This document shows, in pieces, positions 43,197-51,658 of a stretch of DNA of 64,000 nucleotides. The stretch comes from Streptomyces atratus (GTDB lineage: Bacteria; Actinomycetota; Actinomycetes; Streptomycetales; Streptomycetaceae): positions 1-64,000 of the forward strand of contig NZ_FPJO01000030.1 in assembly GCF_900119365.1 (NCBI RefSeq), read 5' to 3'. The notes below the pieces were generated by a model. That model ran no database searches, was not told the origin of the DNA, and was given only the letters and a program-made list of their open reading frames with translations. How positions within the stretch are numbered: the first letter of the stretch is position 1; each line of letters opens with the position of its first letter. Made by a program: the position numbers and the translations under genes.

Positions 43197-44432
43197 TCAG
43201 CCGCGGCGGATCGTGATCGTCGTCCACGCCCCGACATGCACCCGGTCGCCGTCCTGGAGCGGGACGGGGACATAGGGCTGGATCGGGTCCTCGGCGCCGT
43301 TGAGCGTGGTGCCGTTGGTGGAGTTCTGGTCGACCACGGCCCAGCTGCCGTCGGGCTGCTGCACCAGCACCGCGTGCTGGTGCGAGACGCCCGGGTCCTC
43401 CGGCGGCACGGACAGATCGATGTCGGGGGACTCGCCGGTGCTCTGCCTGCGGCGGCCGACGGTGACCTGGTTGCCGGAGAGCGGAAGCTGCTGCTCCGGG
43501 GAGTACGCGGGCAGGTTCAGCCCGGTCGCCTCGGGGCCGCTGCGCTGCATCATCGCCAGGAAGTACTCACGGTCCGGGGCGATGACCGCGGTCCAGCTCG
43601 CGGGCGGCTGGTTCTGGCCCGGCCCCGGGAACGGCGGCTGTCCCTGCTGCGGCGGGGCCGGCTGCTGCTGCGGGGGCTGGGTACGGGACGGCGGCGACAG
43701 CATCCAGTCGTCGTCACCACCACCCTGCGGTCCCTGCGGCGGGGCAGGCGGCTGCGGGCCCTGCGGTGCGGGCGGCTGAGGGGCCGGCGGCTGCGGGGCG
43801 GGCGGCGCCGACTGCTGCTGGAACGGCGGTGGCGCGGACTGCTGCTGGAACGGCGAGGGCGGCGCCGACTGCTGCTGGAAGGACGGCGGAGGCGGACCCT
43901 GCTGGAACGGCGGCGGGGGCGACTGCGGGCCGGGGACCGGGGGCGACTGCGGGCCCGGTCCGGGCACCGGGGGACCCGGGGGGTTTCCCGGCTCGGAGGA
44001 GAGCGGCTCGGCCGGGCGGTTCACCTGCGAGGGCCGCGAACCCTGGTACTCGAACGGATCGCGCGGCTGCGGGGCCGGCGGCTGCTGCGCCTGGAAGCCG
44101 GGCGGCAGATTGAGACCGGGCGGCGGACCGGGAACGCCATGGGCCGGGGCCAGCGGCGTGTACGACGTCGCGGTGTTCGTGAGGAAGTTCCAGCGGCACT
44201 CCTCGCAGAACGGCGCCATCGCCTCGCGGGGCGTGCGGCACTGCGGGCAGAGCTCCGCCTGCTGGGTCGCGTCGGATCCCGGGCCGGGCGGGTAGCCGTA
44301 TCCGGGAGCGGGCGGCGGAGGCGGCGGCGTGGGGGCCGCGCCCGCAGGCGCGCCCGCGCCGGTCATGCGATGGCCGCAGACCTCGCACCAGTCGTCGGAA
44401 CCCGACTGGTGTCCGTTCGGGCAGGTCGGCAT
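43197..44432 (-). CDS. FHA-domain protein with N-terminal zinc ribbon
   Basis: 411 residues. The N terminus has two zinc ribbons: CPNGH...CEVCG (Cys4, Cys16, Cys19) and CPQCRTPREAMAPFCEECRW. A ~200-residue Pro/Gln-rich disordered region follows, with repeats of QQQSAPPxFQ. Residues ~310-411 are an FHA domain: VTVGRRRQSTGESPDIDLS, then DPGVSHQHAVLV and STNGTTLNG, the Arg, Ser-His and Asn positions that read phosphothreonine. As last gene of the pknG block it is a natural candidate for reading or receiving PknG phosphorylation, as GarA does in mycobacteria. Unlike GarA it has no visible ETTS-type threonine pair before the FHA domain. The C terminus ends directly after the FHA fold. Confidence 0.9.
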   Translation of the reverse strand: MPTCPNGHQSGSDDWCEVCGHRMTGAGAPAGAAPTPPPPPPAPGYGYPPGPGSDATQQAELCPQCRTPREAMAPFCEECRWNFLTNTATSYTPLAPAHGVPGPPPGLNLPPGFQAQQPPAPQPRDPFEYQGSRPSQVNRPAEPLSSEPGNPPGPPVPGPGPQSPPVPGPQSPPPPFQQGPPPPSFQQQSAPPSPFQQQSAPPPFQQQSAPPAPQPPAPQPPAPQGPQPPAPPQGPQGGGDDDWMLSPPSRTQPPQQQPAPPQQGQPPFPGPGQNQPPASWTAVIAPDREYFLAMMQRSGPEATGLNLPAYSPEQQLPLSGNQVTVGRRRQSTGESPDIDLSVPPEDPGVSHQHAVLVQQPDGSWAVVDQNSTNGTTLNGAEDPIQPYVPVPLQDGDRVHVGAWTTITIRRG

Positions 44433-44494
44433 GTCGGCGCTTCCCCCTCTCCTGGGCCGGCCCCGGGGCCGGCGTATTTTCTTGCTCTTCGCCC

Positions 44495-44516
44495 CCCGGC
44501 GGAGCATTCCGCCGGG
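44495..44516 (-). terminator. Hairpin between the vWA and FHA genes
   Basis: CCCGGCGGA (44495-44503) and TCCGCCGGG (44508-44516) make nine perfect pairs with a four-base loop in the 154-base gap after the vWA gene. It may reduce read-through into the FHA gene. Confidence 0.5.
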
Positions 44517-44541
44517 CGGTTCGACTATGCGGCGCTGTGCT

Positions 44542-44582
44542 TTTCGCTGTACGGCTCTGTGGCTTTTTCGCTGTACGGCTCG
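44542..44582 (-). repeat. 24-base direct repeat right after the vWA stop codon
   Basis: TTTTCGCTGTACGGCTC occurs at 44542-44558 and 44566-44582. The period is 24 bases. In the frame shifted by one base relative to the vWA gene it would encode TEPYSEK twice without a stop until 44525. Confidence 0.75.
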
Positions 44583-44586
44583 GTGG

Positions 44587-45945
44587 TTACTTCTTGACGC
44601 GAACGGTCTTGGTCGAGCGCGTTTCGAGTGTCATCTCGTCGGCGTCCGCGACCTTGGCCTTCAGTCGCACAGTACCGGTCGCCGCGTCCACGACGTCCAC
44701 CACCTTCGAAAGCAGTTTCGCAGTGTCCTCGTTCCCGGACGCCGACGCCAGCTGCACCGCGCGGCCCAGTTTCGCGGTCGCGCCGTCGAAGTCTCCCGAC
44801 TTGCGGGCATCGATTCCCTGCTGGATGACCTGTGCCAGTTCCGCCTGGCCGGTGTAGTGCGCGACCTGCGGATTGATCGAGGTGGACGCCGCCATGTCCT
44901 CGGTCCACACAGCCCTGACCAGGCCCTGCGAAAGCGTCTGCGGAGCCCCGCCCGACGGGTCGGGGAGGATCAGCGAGACCCGGGACGCCAGCATCTCCTG
45001 CCCGATCCCGGCCCGAGGCACCTGCACGCACACGTGGTAGTCACGGGACTCGTCGCCCCAGGAGCCCGTGGGGTAGTCCCCGGCGCGAGGGCCCGCCTCG
45101 GTGCGCCGGCCGGTCAGATCGACCACCGTCGGTGCGACCTGTTTCACAAACCTGATCTCGACCCCGACGGGCGTCCAGAGCCGCAGCGCGACATCCGCGA
45201 CCTCCTTGCCCATCGCGTTCTCCATCATCTGCGTGAAGTCGGCGGCCAGCCCCGCCGGGTCGGCGACGATGTCGGCCGTGCCGAGCAGCGCGGAGGCGAT
45301 CGCTGTGACCTCTTTCACCTCCCAGTCGGTGCCGACACCGCGGGCGTCACAGGTGAAGCGACCCGCGCAGGACTCGAGCGCGGCCCGCAGGTCCTCCGGG
45401 GCCTCGTGCTCGTTGCGGCCGTCGGTGAGCAGGATGCCGTGCCGGATGTCCACATCGGCCGCGCCCAGCAGCCGGTCGGTCAGCCGCAGCCAGGTGCCGA
45501 TCGCCGTACCGCCACCGGCGCTGAGCGCGCGCAGGGCCTCCTTCGCCTGGGCCTTGGTCCGCGCGTCGGCCACGGCGAGCCTGCCGTTGCCCGGGTAGAC
45601 CTCCTTGGCGACATGCGTACCGCCGACGACGGCGAACGAGGTGCCGTCGCGCAGGGTGTCGATGGCGGCGGCCGTCGCATCGCGGGCGTTGCGCATCTTC
45701 GTCGGCGGATAGTCCATCGAACCGGAGCAGTCGACCATGATCACCACGGCGGCCTTCGGCGCCTGCCCGGAGGTCCGCGCGGGCGTCACCGCCGCACCGG
45801 ACAGCGGAACGCCGCCGGTGGTGCCGCCCCCGGTCGAGGTGACCGTGACGATCGCGTTGACCTCGCGTCCGCCTTCCGGCAGATATTCGTTCTGGTACAC
45901 CTCGACGGAGAACTGCGGCACGTTCGACTTGGAGAAGTTGGCCAT
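44587..45945 (-). CDS. Cytoplasmic von Willebrand factor A protein
   Basis: 452 residues, no signal peptide. MANFSKSNVPQFSVEVYQNEYLPEGG is a beta-rich N-terminal segment. The vWA domain spans about residues 85-270 with an intact metal-site motif DCSGSM, a conserved Thr in GGTAIGTWL and LLTDGRNEHE. The rest is a second beta domain plus a helical tail (QVIQQGIDARKSGDFDGATAKLGRAVQLA). Such proteins are found with PP2C phosphatases and Ser/Thr kinases in actinobacteria and likely act as scaffolds binding partners through the metal site. ATG at 45945 is preceded by AAGGAG. It lies 122 bases behind the PP2C gene. Confidence 0.88.
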   Translation of the reverse strand: MANFSKSNVPQFSVEVYQNEYLPEGGREVNAIVTVTSTGGGTTGGVPLSGAAVTPARTSGQAPKAAVVIMVDCSGSMDYPPTKMRNARDATAAAIDTLRDGTSFAVVGGTHVAKEVYPGNGRLAVADARTKAQAKEALRALSAGGGTAIGTWLRLTDRLLGAADVDIRHGILLTDGRNEHEAPEDLRAALESCAGRFTCDARGVGTDWEVKEVTAIASALLGTADIVADPAGLAADFTQMMENAMGKEVADVALRLWTPVGVEIRFVKQVAPTVVDLTGRRTEAGPRAGDYPTGSWGDESRDYHVCVQVPRAGIGQEMLASRVSLILPDPSGGAPQTLSQGLVRAVWTEDMAASTSINPQVAHYTGQAELAQVIQQGIDARKSGDFDGATAKLGRAVQLASASGNEDTAKLLSKVVDVVDAATGTVRLKAKVADADEMTLETRSTKTVRVKK

Positions 45946-46067
45946 CTGGTCGGCTCCTTGGGACTCCAGGTGTCGGATGAAGACAGCTGTGAGCGAAGAA
46001 AAACGGGCGAAGGCAGCGGTGGCGGGGCGGACGGTCGGAACTGGAACCAAGCGTTACGGAACGGGAC

Positions 46068-47414
46068 TCACGGGGTACCGCACGCCGATCCTGCCCCCTG
46101 CGGCTCCACGGCGAACGGCAGCAGAGCCACTGTTACGTTGTCGTGGCCCCCGCCGTCGAGCGCATGCCCCACCAGCACCTGGGCGCCGTGCAGCGGCCGT
46201 TGATGCGCGTCGGCCGGCACCGCCGCGGCCATCTCGGCCGCCGACTCCGCGTAGTTCCACAGGCCGTCCGTGCAGACGACCACGAGACCGGACCGGTCCG
46301 GCTTGAAGGACGCGGTGTGCGGTTCCAGCTCGTACGCGTCGGCGCCGAGCCACCCCGTGATGGCGTGGGCGCGCTCGTCCGCGTACGCCTCGGCCTCGTT
46401 CATCAGCCCCGCCGCCACCATCTGGGCGGCCCAGGAGTCGTCCTCGGTCAGCCGGGCGGGCGGGTTGGCGCGGTCGTCGGGCACCCAGTAGACACGGCTG
46501 TCGCCGACCCAGCCGACGACCAGCAGGCCGCCCGCCATGATCGAGCCGACCAGGGTGCACGCCGGGGCGTTCTGGTGGCGGTGCCGGTCGTGCTCCGTGG
46601 CCCGGCCGGGCTCCTGCGCCAGTGCGTTGACCGCCTCGGCGGCCGCGAGGATCGCCTCGTGCATCGCCTGCTGCGGATGGGTGCCGCGCGGCAGCGACTC
46701 CAGCAGCGCCTCGTTGGCCGCGCTCGCGGCGGCCGCCGACGCCTCGTCGGGGCGGCTGGCCGACGAGACACCGTCGCAGACGATCGCGACGACGGCCGGT
46801 GAACCGTCGGGCAGGGCGGTGGTCGACACCGCGAACGAGTCCTCATTGCGGTGATGGCGCAGCCCCCGGTCGCTGACGGCGGCCACCGAACCGAGCTCCT
46901 GCTCCATGTGGTCGCGCTCGCGCGGCTGGGCGTGACCGCAGTTCTCGCAGTAGCCGTCGGTGTCGACACTGCCGGCCCGGCAGGCCACACACACCCGGGT
47001 ACCGGCCGGCGGCGTGGCCGCGAGCGGTTCCGAGGCGGGGGTGCGGGGGTCGGGCGCCGGCGCAGCGGCCGACGGCGCAGCGGCCGGCACGGGCGCGGCC
47101 AGCTCGAAGTCCCCGGATCCGCCCGGGGTTCCCGGTCCGGCGGCTCCGTCCGGTCCGGCGGCTCCGTCCGGTCCGTCCGGTCCGTCCGATCCGGCCCGCC
47201 GGTCGAAGCGGACCTCCGCCGCGCGGGCCTGAGCACCGCTCTCCGCACCGTTCTCCACGGGGACGGCCAGGGCGATCGTCGGGTGGTCCTGGGGGGCGGG
47301 GGGCACGGCCGACAGGTCGTACCCGCACGCACCGCAGAACAGGTCCCCCGGCTCCAGCGGCTCCTCGCAGCCGGGGCACTTCGACAGGGCCGTCTCCTGG
47401 GGCTTCTGCGACAT
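46068..47414 (-). CDS. PP2C-family serine/threonine phosphatase with zinc ribbons
   Basis: 448 residues. A zinc ribbon at the N terminus (CPGCEEPLEPGDLFCGACG) is followed by a Gly/Asp/Ala/Pro-rich linker with collagen-like DGPDGPDGAAGPDGAAGP, then a second ribbon (CVACRAGSVDTDGYCENCG) and the PP2C domain. Metal-binding Asp residues are intact: RHHRNEDSFAV, VCDGVSS, GDSRVY, CTDGLW and HDNVTV. It is thus an active Mn/Mg-dependent phosphothreonine phosphatase that can oppose the kinase encoded two bases upstream. ATG at 47414 is preferred; GTGs at 47420 and 47426 overlap the kinase stop and are possible. Confidence 0.92.
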   Translation of the reverse strand: MSQKPQETALSKCPGCEEPLEPGDLFCGACGYDLSAVPPAPQDHPTIALAVPVENGAESGAQARAAEVRFDRRAGSDGPDGPDGAAGPDGAAGPGTPGGSGDFELAAPVPAAAPSAAAPAPDPRTPASEPLAATPPAGTRVCVACRAGSVDTDGYCENCGHAQPRERDHMEQELGSVAAVSDRGLRHHRNEDSFAVSTTALPDGSPAVVAIVCDGVSSASRPDEASAAAASAANEALLESLPRGTHPQQAMHEAILAAAEAVNALAQEPGRATEHDRHRHQNAPACTLVGSIMAGGLLVVGWVGDSRVYWVPDDRANPPARLTEDDSWAAQMVAAGLMNEAEAYADERAHAITGWLGADAYELEPHTASFKPDRSGLVVVCTDGLWNYAESAAEMAAAVPADAHQRPLHGAQVLVGHALDGGGHDNVTVALLPFAVEPQGAGSACGTP

Positions 47415-47416
47415 TT

Positions 47417-50167
47417 TCACACCCACGTCCGGGGGCGGAAACGGTTGGCCCGCTCCACCAGTTCGATCCTCTCATCGCCGGGCTCCGCAAGCCTGGCGAG
47501 CATCCGGTACGAACGCTCGAGCCCGAAGCGCAGGCCCCGCTCGTCCAGCTCACTGCCGAGCAGCTTTCTCGGCCCGGTCGGCCCGGCAGGCGCGGGCGAC
47601 CGCGCCGCCGGGCTGCCGGAGAGCACCCAGTCGAGCGCCGCGCCCAGCACCTCGGTCGACAGCTGCTCCCGGCGCACCGCGTCCAGCCCGAAACCGGCCA
47701 GTCCCGAGACCTGGTCGGAGGCGGCCGTCAGATCGTCGATCAGCGGCTCGTCCGGGGCCCGGCCACGCAGCCGGGCACGCACCGCGGCGACCCGGGCCGC
47801 CGTGTAGTGGATCGACGCCTCCGGCACCGACTCCAGCGCCCTGACGGCCCCGGCCCGGTCCCCGGCGGCGATCCGCACCCGGGCCAGCCCGAAGGCGGCA
47901 CTGACGAAGCTCGGGTCGGTCGTCCACACCAGCCGGTAGTACTCGGCGGCGTTGTCCAGCTGGCCCAGCACCTCGGCGCAGATCCCCAGCGCCAGCTTGG
48001 GCGCCGGCTCACCGGGGAACGCGTCGTACACCGCGTCGAAGGAGAGCGCCGCGTTCTCGTTGTCACCGGTCACCAGCGAGGTGACGCCGCGGTACCAGAC
48101 GACCCGCCAGTCGTCGGGGTACTGGCCCTCCAGCGCCGACAGGGTCCGGCCCGCGGCACCGAGTTCGTTCATCTCCAGGCGGGCGCGCAGCTCACGCAGC
48201 CGGGTCTCCAGCGAGGCCACGGGCACCGCGTTCAGCGCGGTGATCAGCTCGGCCGGGGCGGTGGTCATCAGCCCGGCCAGGAAACCCGCGTTGGGGTCGC
48301 TCGCGTCGACCCGGGGCACGGGCAGCGCGAGCGAGGTGGACCGTACGTCGAGCCCGGCCGGCCGGGTGCCCTGCGGGGTGGGGAACCCCGACGGCGCGCC
48401 GGGGGCGCCGGCCGGGAGCCGGGGGCCCGGAATCGTGGCTTGCGCCTGCGCGTACGGGAGGGCCTCGCCGCTCCGGCCCGGTGCGCCGCCGGCCCGGACG
48501 TGGGTGGGCGGCGCGGTCAGCGGACCGGCCCCCGGCGCGGCGTACCCGGGAGCGGGCGGGGCGCCCGCGGGCAGCGCGCCCGGCGCCGGTGCGGCGGGCG
48601 CCACCGGCACCGCGGCCGGCGCGGCGCCTCCCGCCCCGCCCCGCCGCCGCCCGGAGCGGCCGGACGCGGTGCCCCGGGCCCCCAGCCGGGACACATCGTC
48701 CGTCAGCTCGGGGAACAACTGCGTGTCCGTGACCCGTACTTCCGTGCCGAACAGCGTCGAAAGCGCCGGGCGCGGCCGCCCCGTCTGCAGCGACACCACC
48801 TCGCGCAGCACACCCGTCAGCTGCTCCGCCATCTCCGCCGCCGAGGCGAACCGCCGCGCCGGATCCGGATCGGTGGCCCGCACCAGCAGCCGGTAGAACG
48901 ACTCGTAGGTCCGGAACACCTCGATGTTGTCCGGATCCGGCAGCGAGTCCACGAAGACGTTGGTGTAGCCCTGGAAGTCGAAGGTGAGCACCGCGAGCGT
49001 CCGCGCGACCGTGTACAGGTCGGAGGCGACCGACGGGCCGACCTCCGCGACCTCCGGCGCCTGGTACCCCACCGTGCCGTAGATGGCCGACTCGTCGTCG
49101 TCCATCCTGCGGACGGCGCCCATGTCGATCAGCTTCAGCTGGTCCTCGGTCTGGATCGCGTTGTCGACCTTGAAGTCGCAGTACAGCAGGTTGCGGCTGT
49201 GCAGATGACCGAGCGCCTCCAGCGCCTCGATGCCGTACGCGCAGGCCTGCTCGACCGGCAGCGGATCGCGCTTGCCGGCGGCGGTGCGGCGCTCGTTGGC
49301 GATGTCCTTGAGCGCCTTGCCGCCGACGTACTCCATCACGATGTAGCCGTCGAGCGAGCCGGTGCGCTGGTCGAGGTGCTCGACGAAGTTGTAGATCCGG
49401 ACGATGTTGGAGTGCTCGATCTCGGCGAGGAAGCGGCGCTCGGAGATCGCGGCCGCCATGGCGTCCTGGTCACCGGTGTCGAGCAGGCCCTTGAGCACCA
49501 CCCAGCGGTCGGAGACCGCGCGGTCGACCGCGAGATAGACCCAGCCGAGCCCGCCGTGCGCCAGACAGCCGGCGACCTCGTACTGACCGTGCACGATGTC
49601 GCCCGCGTGGAGCTTGGGCACGAACGAGTAGGGGTGACCGCACTTGGTGCAGAACCCCTCCGTGCGGCCCGCCCGTTCCCCGCGGGACCGGCCGACCGGG
49701 GCCCCGCAGTCGGAACGCGAACAGAAACGCTTTCGCTCCGGCACCTCCGGGTTCTCCATCACCGCCGAGCGCGGGTCGGGACGCGGCACGTCCGGCACCT
49801 GCACCAGGCCCATACCCAGCCTGCCCCGGGCGGACGCGCCCGAGGACGAACCGGAGGAACGCACCGAGACCGAGGGGGAGGCGGCGGAGCCGGACAGCGA
49901 ACGCGAGAGCCGCCCCGACACCGAACGCCGGGAGGTCGACGAGCGGGACGAGCGGGACGAACGCGAGGACGCCTGGGACGAGGACCCCGAACCGCTCCCG
50001 CTGCCCCGGCTGTTCGCGCCGCCGCCCGCGATCCCGGTGGGCGGCGAGCTCACCAGGCCATTCGGCGACACGACCGGAGCCAGACCGCAGGTGTCGCAGT
50101 ACAGCTCACCGCCGCCCATGTCCTCGTAACTGCCCTCGCACGCGGGGCGCTGGCACTGCGTACTCAT
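47417..50167 (-). CDS. pknG: Serine/threonine protein kinase PknG
   Basis: 916 residues. It starts with a zinc ribbon (CQRPACEG...CDTCGLAP), then a Ser/Arg/Gly-rich disordered stretch. The rubredoxin-like domain of PknG follows (FCSRSDCGAPVG...FCTKCGHPYSFVP). The kinase domain has Lys in WVVLKGL, catalytic loop LLYCDFKVDNAIQ and DMGAVR in place of DFG, all as in PknG. A Pro/Ala-rich linker leads to a C-terminal TPR domain. PknG is soluble, responds to amino-acid supply and phosphorylates FHA regulators of the TCA cycle and glutamate metabolism. ATG at 50167 has AGGGGG in front. The Ser/Arg-rich N terminus and linker make it longer than the ~750-residue mycobacterial protein. Confidence 0.95.
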   Translation of the reverse strand: MSTQCQRPACEGSYEDMGGGELYCDTCGLAPVVSPNGLVSSPPTGIAGGGANSRGSGSGSGSSSQASSRSSRSSRSSTSRRSVSGRLSRSLSGSAASPSVSVRSSGSSSGASARGRLGMGLVQVPDVPRPDPRSAVMENPEVPERKRFCSRSDCGAPVGRSRGERAGRTEGFCTKCGHPYSFVPKLHAGDIVHGQYEVAGCLAHGGLGWVYLAVDRAVSDRWVVLKGLLDTGDQDAMAAAISERRFLAEIEHSNIVRIYNFVEHLDQRTGSLDGYIVMEYVGGKALKDIANERRTAAGKRDPLPVEQACAYGIEALEALGHLHSRNLLYCDFKVDNAIQTEDQLKLIDMGAVRRMDDDESAIYGTVGYQAPEVAEVGPSVASDLYTVARTLAVLTFDFQGYTNVFVDSLPDPDNIEVFRTYESFYRLLVRATDPDPARRFASAAEMAEQLTGVLREVVSLQTGRPRPALSTLFGTEVRVTDTQLFPELTDDVSRLGARGTASGRSGRRRGGAGGAAPAAVPVAPAAPAPGALPAGAPPAPGYAAPGAGPLTAPPTHVRAGGAPGRSGEALPYAQAQATIPGPRLPAGAPGAPSGFPTPQGTRPAGLDVRSTSLALPVPRVDASDPNAGFLAGLMTTAPAELITALNAVPVASLETRLRELRARLEMNELGAAGRTLSALEGQYPDDWRVVWYRGVTSLVTGDNENAALSFDAVYDAFPGEPAPKLALGICAEVLGQLDNAAEYYRLVWTTDPSFVSAAFGLARVRIAAGDRAGAVRALESVPEASIHYTAARVAAVRARLRGRAPDEPLIDDLTAASDQVSGLAGFGLDAVRREQLSTEVLGAALDWVLSGSPAARSPAPAGPTGPRKLLGSELDERGLRFGLERSYRMLARLAEPGDERIELVERANRFRPRTWV

Positions 50168-50228
50168 GGTCGGTCCCCCTGATCGCCCCGCCGCCGAAGC
50201 GGCCCTTTTGCCTTGCGTACCCCTGTGG

Positions 50229-51554
50229 TCATCGCCGGTCCTCCGGCCCCGGTGCCCGGCGCTGGGAGAGCAGTTCGGCCGCGGCCTCCTGGTAGCGCAG
50301 CACCGCATGTCCGGCGACCCGCAGATCGCACGGCGCGCTCCACAGCATCCGGCGCGCCGCGTCGTACCGCTCGATCAGCAGCGGGTCCTCGGCCAGACCG
50401 TGCCGGGCGACCTTCGCCTTGTACGCGTCGAGCCTGCCGCGCAGCTCCGCCCGCACCGCCAGCGGGGCCGTGACCGCGGTCAACGACTCGCGGGCCCGCA
50501 GCAATTCGTCCTCGGCCTCCCGCTCCAGCGTCTCCAGGAGCGGGGACAGCCGGTGCCACTGGGCATGCCTGCGGTACTCCGAGGCGGCGGCCAGCCGCTC
50601 CTGGAGCACGGTCGCCGGGCCGCTGACCGCGGGCACCTCGGAGGCCGCGATCTTCGCCAGCACCTCGCCGCGCGCCGCCCGGGCCTCGGTCAGGGTGCGG
50701 TCCGCGCGGGAGAGCACGTCGCGCAGCTGGACCAGGCGCTGCTCGGCGTCCTGCCGCACCGCGAGCACCGCCTCGATCTCACGGCGTACGTCGTCCAGGG
50801 CGCGGGCCGCCCGGTCGTAGCGCGCCGTGTCGGGGCGGCCGCCGCCGGGCGCCGAACTGCCCGGTCCGGGCAGCCAGAAGGCGAGCGGATCGGAGATCAC
50901 CTGGACGCGGAGCGTGGCCAGTTCGTGGGTGATCGCCTCCAGGTCGTCGCCCGCCGGGTGCTCACCGGGGCGCACCCCCACGGAGTGCGCCAGCGAACGC
51001 GTGCGGTGCAGCTCGGCGGCGAGCAGATCTATCCGGGCGGGCAGCGCGGACCACACGGAGTCGGAGGCGACGACCATGTCCAGCGAGCGGGCGTACAGCT
51101 CGTTCATCCGGCCGACCAGCTCCTCCAGCGTGAACCGCTCGGAGAGCCTGGCCGGGCCGTTGACCGAAGGATCGGGGCGGGCCGCCGCGTGCGCCACCGT
51201 GACGCCCTGGCCGCGCAGCAGCTCGGTGAGGGCCACCAGATCGTCCCGGTTGGGATAGCGGCGGCGGGCCCGCACCGCACGCGCCTGGGCGAGCGTCCCC
51301 GCGTAGGCGTCGAAATACCCCCAGAGCAGCGTGATCGCCTGGTCGGTCGAGGCCCAGCGCTCCTTGGTGACACCGGTCAGCTCGGCGCCCTCCAGGAGCC
51401 GGCGGCCCGCATGGTCCTGCAGGGCGAGGAGCGAGGTCTCGATCGCCTCGTGCTCCGCGCCGAGCCGGGCCAGCGCACGGTCCGCCTCGTCCCGGTCCAT
51501 GACCGGGACGGGGGGCCCGGCCGCCTGGCCGGGGAAGGGGCCCGCGACGCCCAT
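50229..51554 (-). CDS. Coiled-coil protein encoded between glnH and pknG, unknown function
   Basis: 441 residues, soluble, almost entirely helical, with many heptad-like stretches (DRDEADRALARLGAEHEAIETSLLALQ; EEAEQRLVQLRDVLSRADRTLTEARAARGEVLA). There is no catalytic motif, signal peptide or membrane helix. ATG at 51554 has GGAGAGG upstream, and 61 bases separate it from pknG. The mycobacterial glnX-glnH-pknG operon as I know it has no such gene between glnH and pknG, so this may be an actinomycete-specific scaffold linking the sensor to the kinase. That idea is inference from position and fold. Confidence 0.8.
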   Translation of the reverse strand: MGVAGPFPGQAAGPPVPVMDRDEADRALARLGAEHEAIETSLLALQDHAGRRLLEGAELTGVTKERWASTDQAITLLWGYFDAYAGTLAQARAVRARRRYPNRDDLVALTELLRGQGVTVAHAAARPDPSVNGPARLSERFTLEELVGRMNELYARSLDMVVASDSVWSALPARIDLLAAELHRTRSLAHSVGVRPGEHPAGDDLEAITHELATLRVQVISDPLAFWLPGPGSSAPGGGRPDTARYDRAARALDDVRREIEAVLAVRQDAEQRLVQLRDVLSRADRTLTEARAARGEVLAKIAASEVPAVSGPATVLQERLAAASEYRRHAQWHRLSPLLETLEREAEDELLRARESLTAVTAPLAVRAELRGRLDAYKAKVARHGLAEDPLLIERYDAARRMLWSAPCDLRVAGHAVLRYQEAAAELLSQRRAPGPEDRR

Positions 51555-51573
51555 CGATCACCTCTCCGCTCTT

Positions 51574-51597
51574 CCTGCCGGGACGGGCCCCGGCAGG
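51574..51597 (-). terminator. Hairpin between glnH and the coiled-coil gene
   Basis: CCTGCCGGG (51574-51582) pairs exactly with CCCGGCAGG (51589-51597) over a six-base loop, in the 104-base gap between the two genes. It may attenuate read-through from glnX-glnH. Confidence 0.5.
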
Positions 51598-51658
51598 ATC
51601 AGTACCACTGTCTCTCCGGCCGGGGCCGCTCCGTCGCGCCCACCCGGCCGGCCCGGCG

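Noticed and set aside
46048..46062. AACCAAGCGTTAC near 46050, similar to AACCAAAGCGTTAC near 61262
   Set aside because: Same orientation but no gene starts downstream of either in that direction; two occurrences differing by one base may be chance.
47130..47210. Repeats in the PP2C gene as a CRISPR-like array
   Set aside because: They are short in-frame coding repeats (DGPDGAAGP) without unique spacers.
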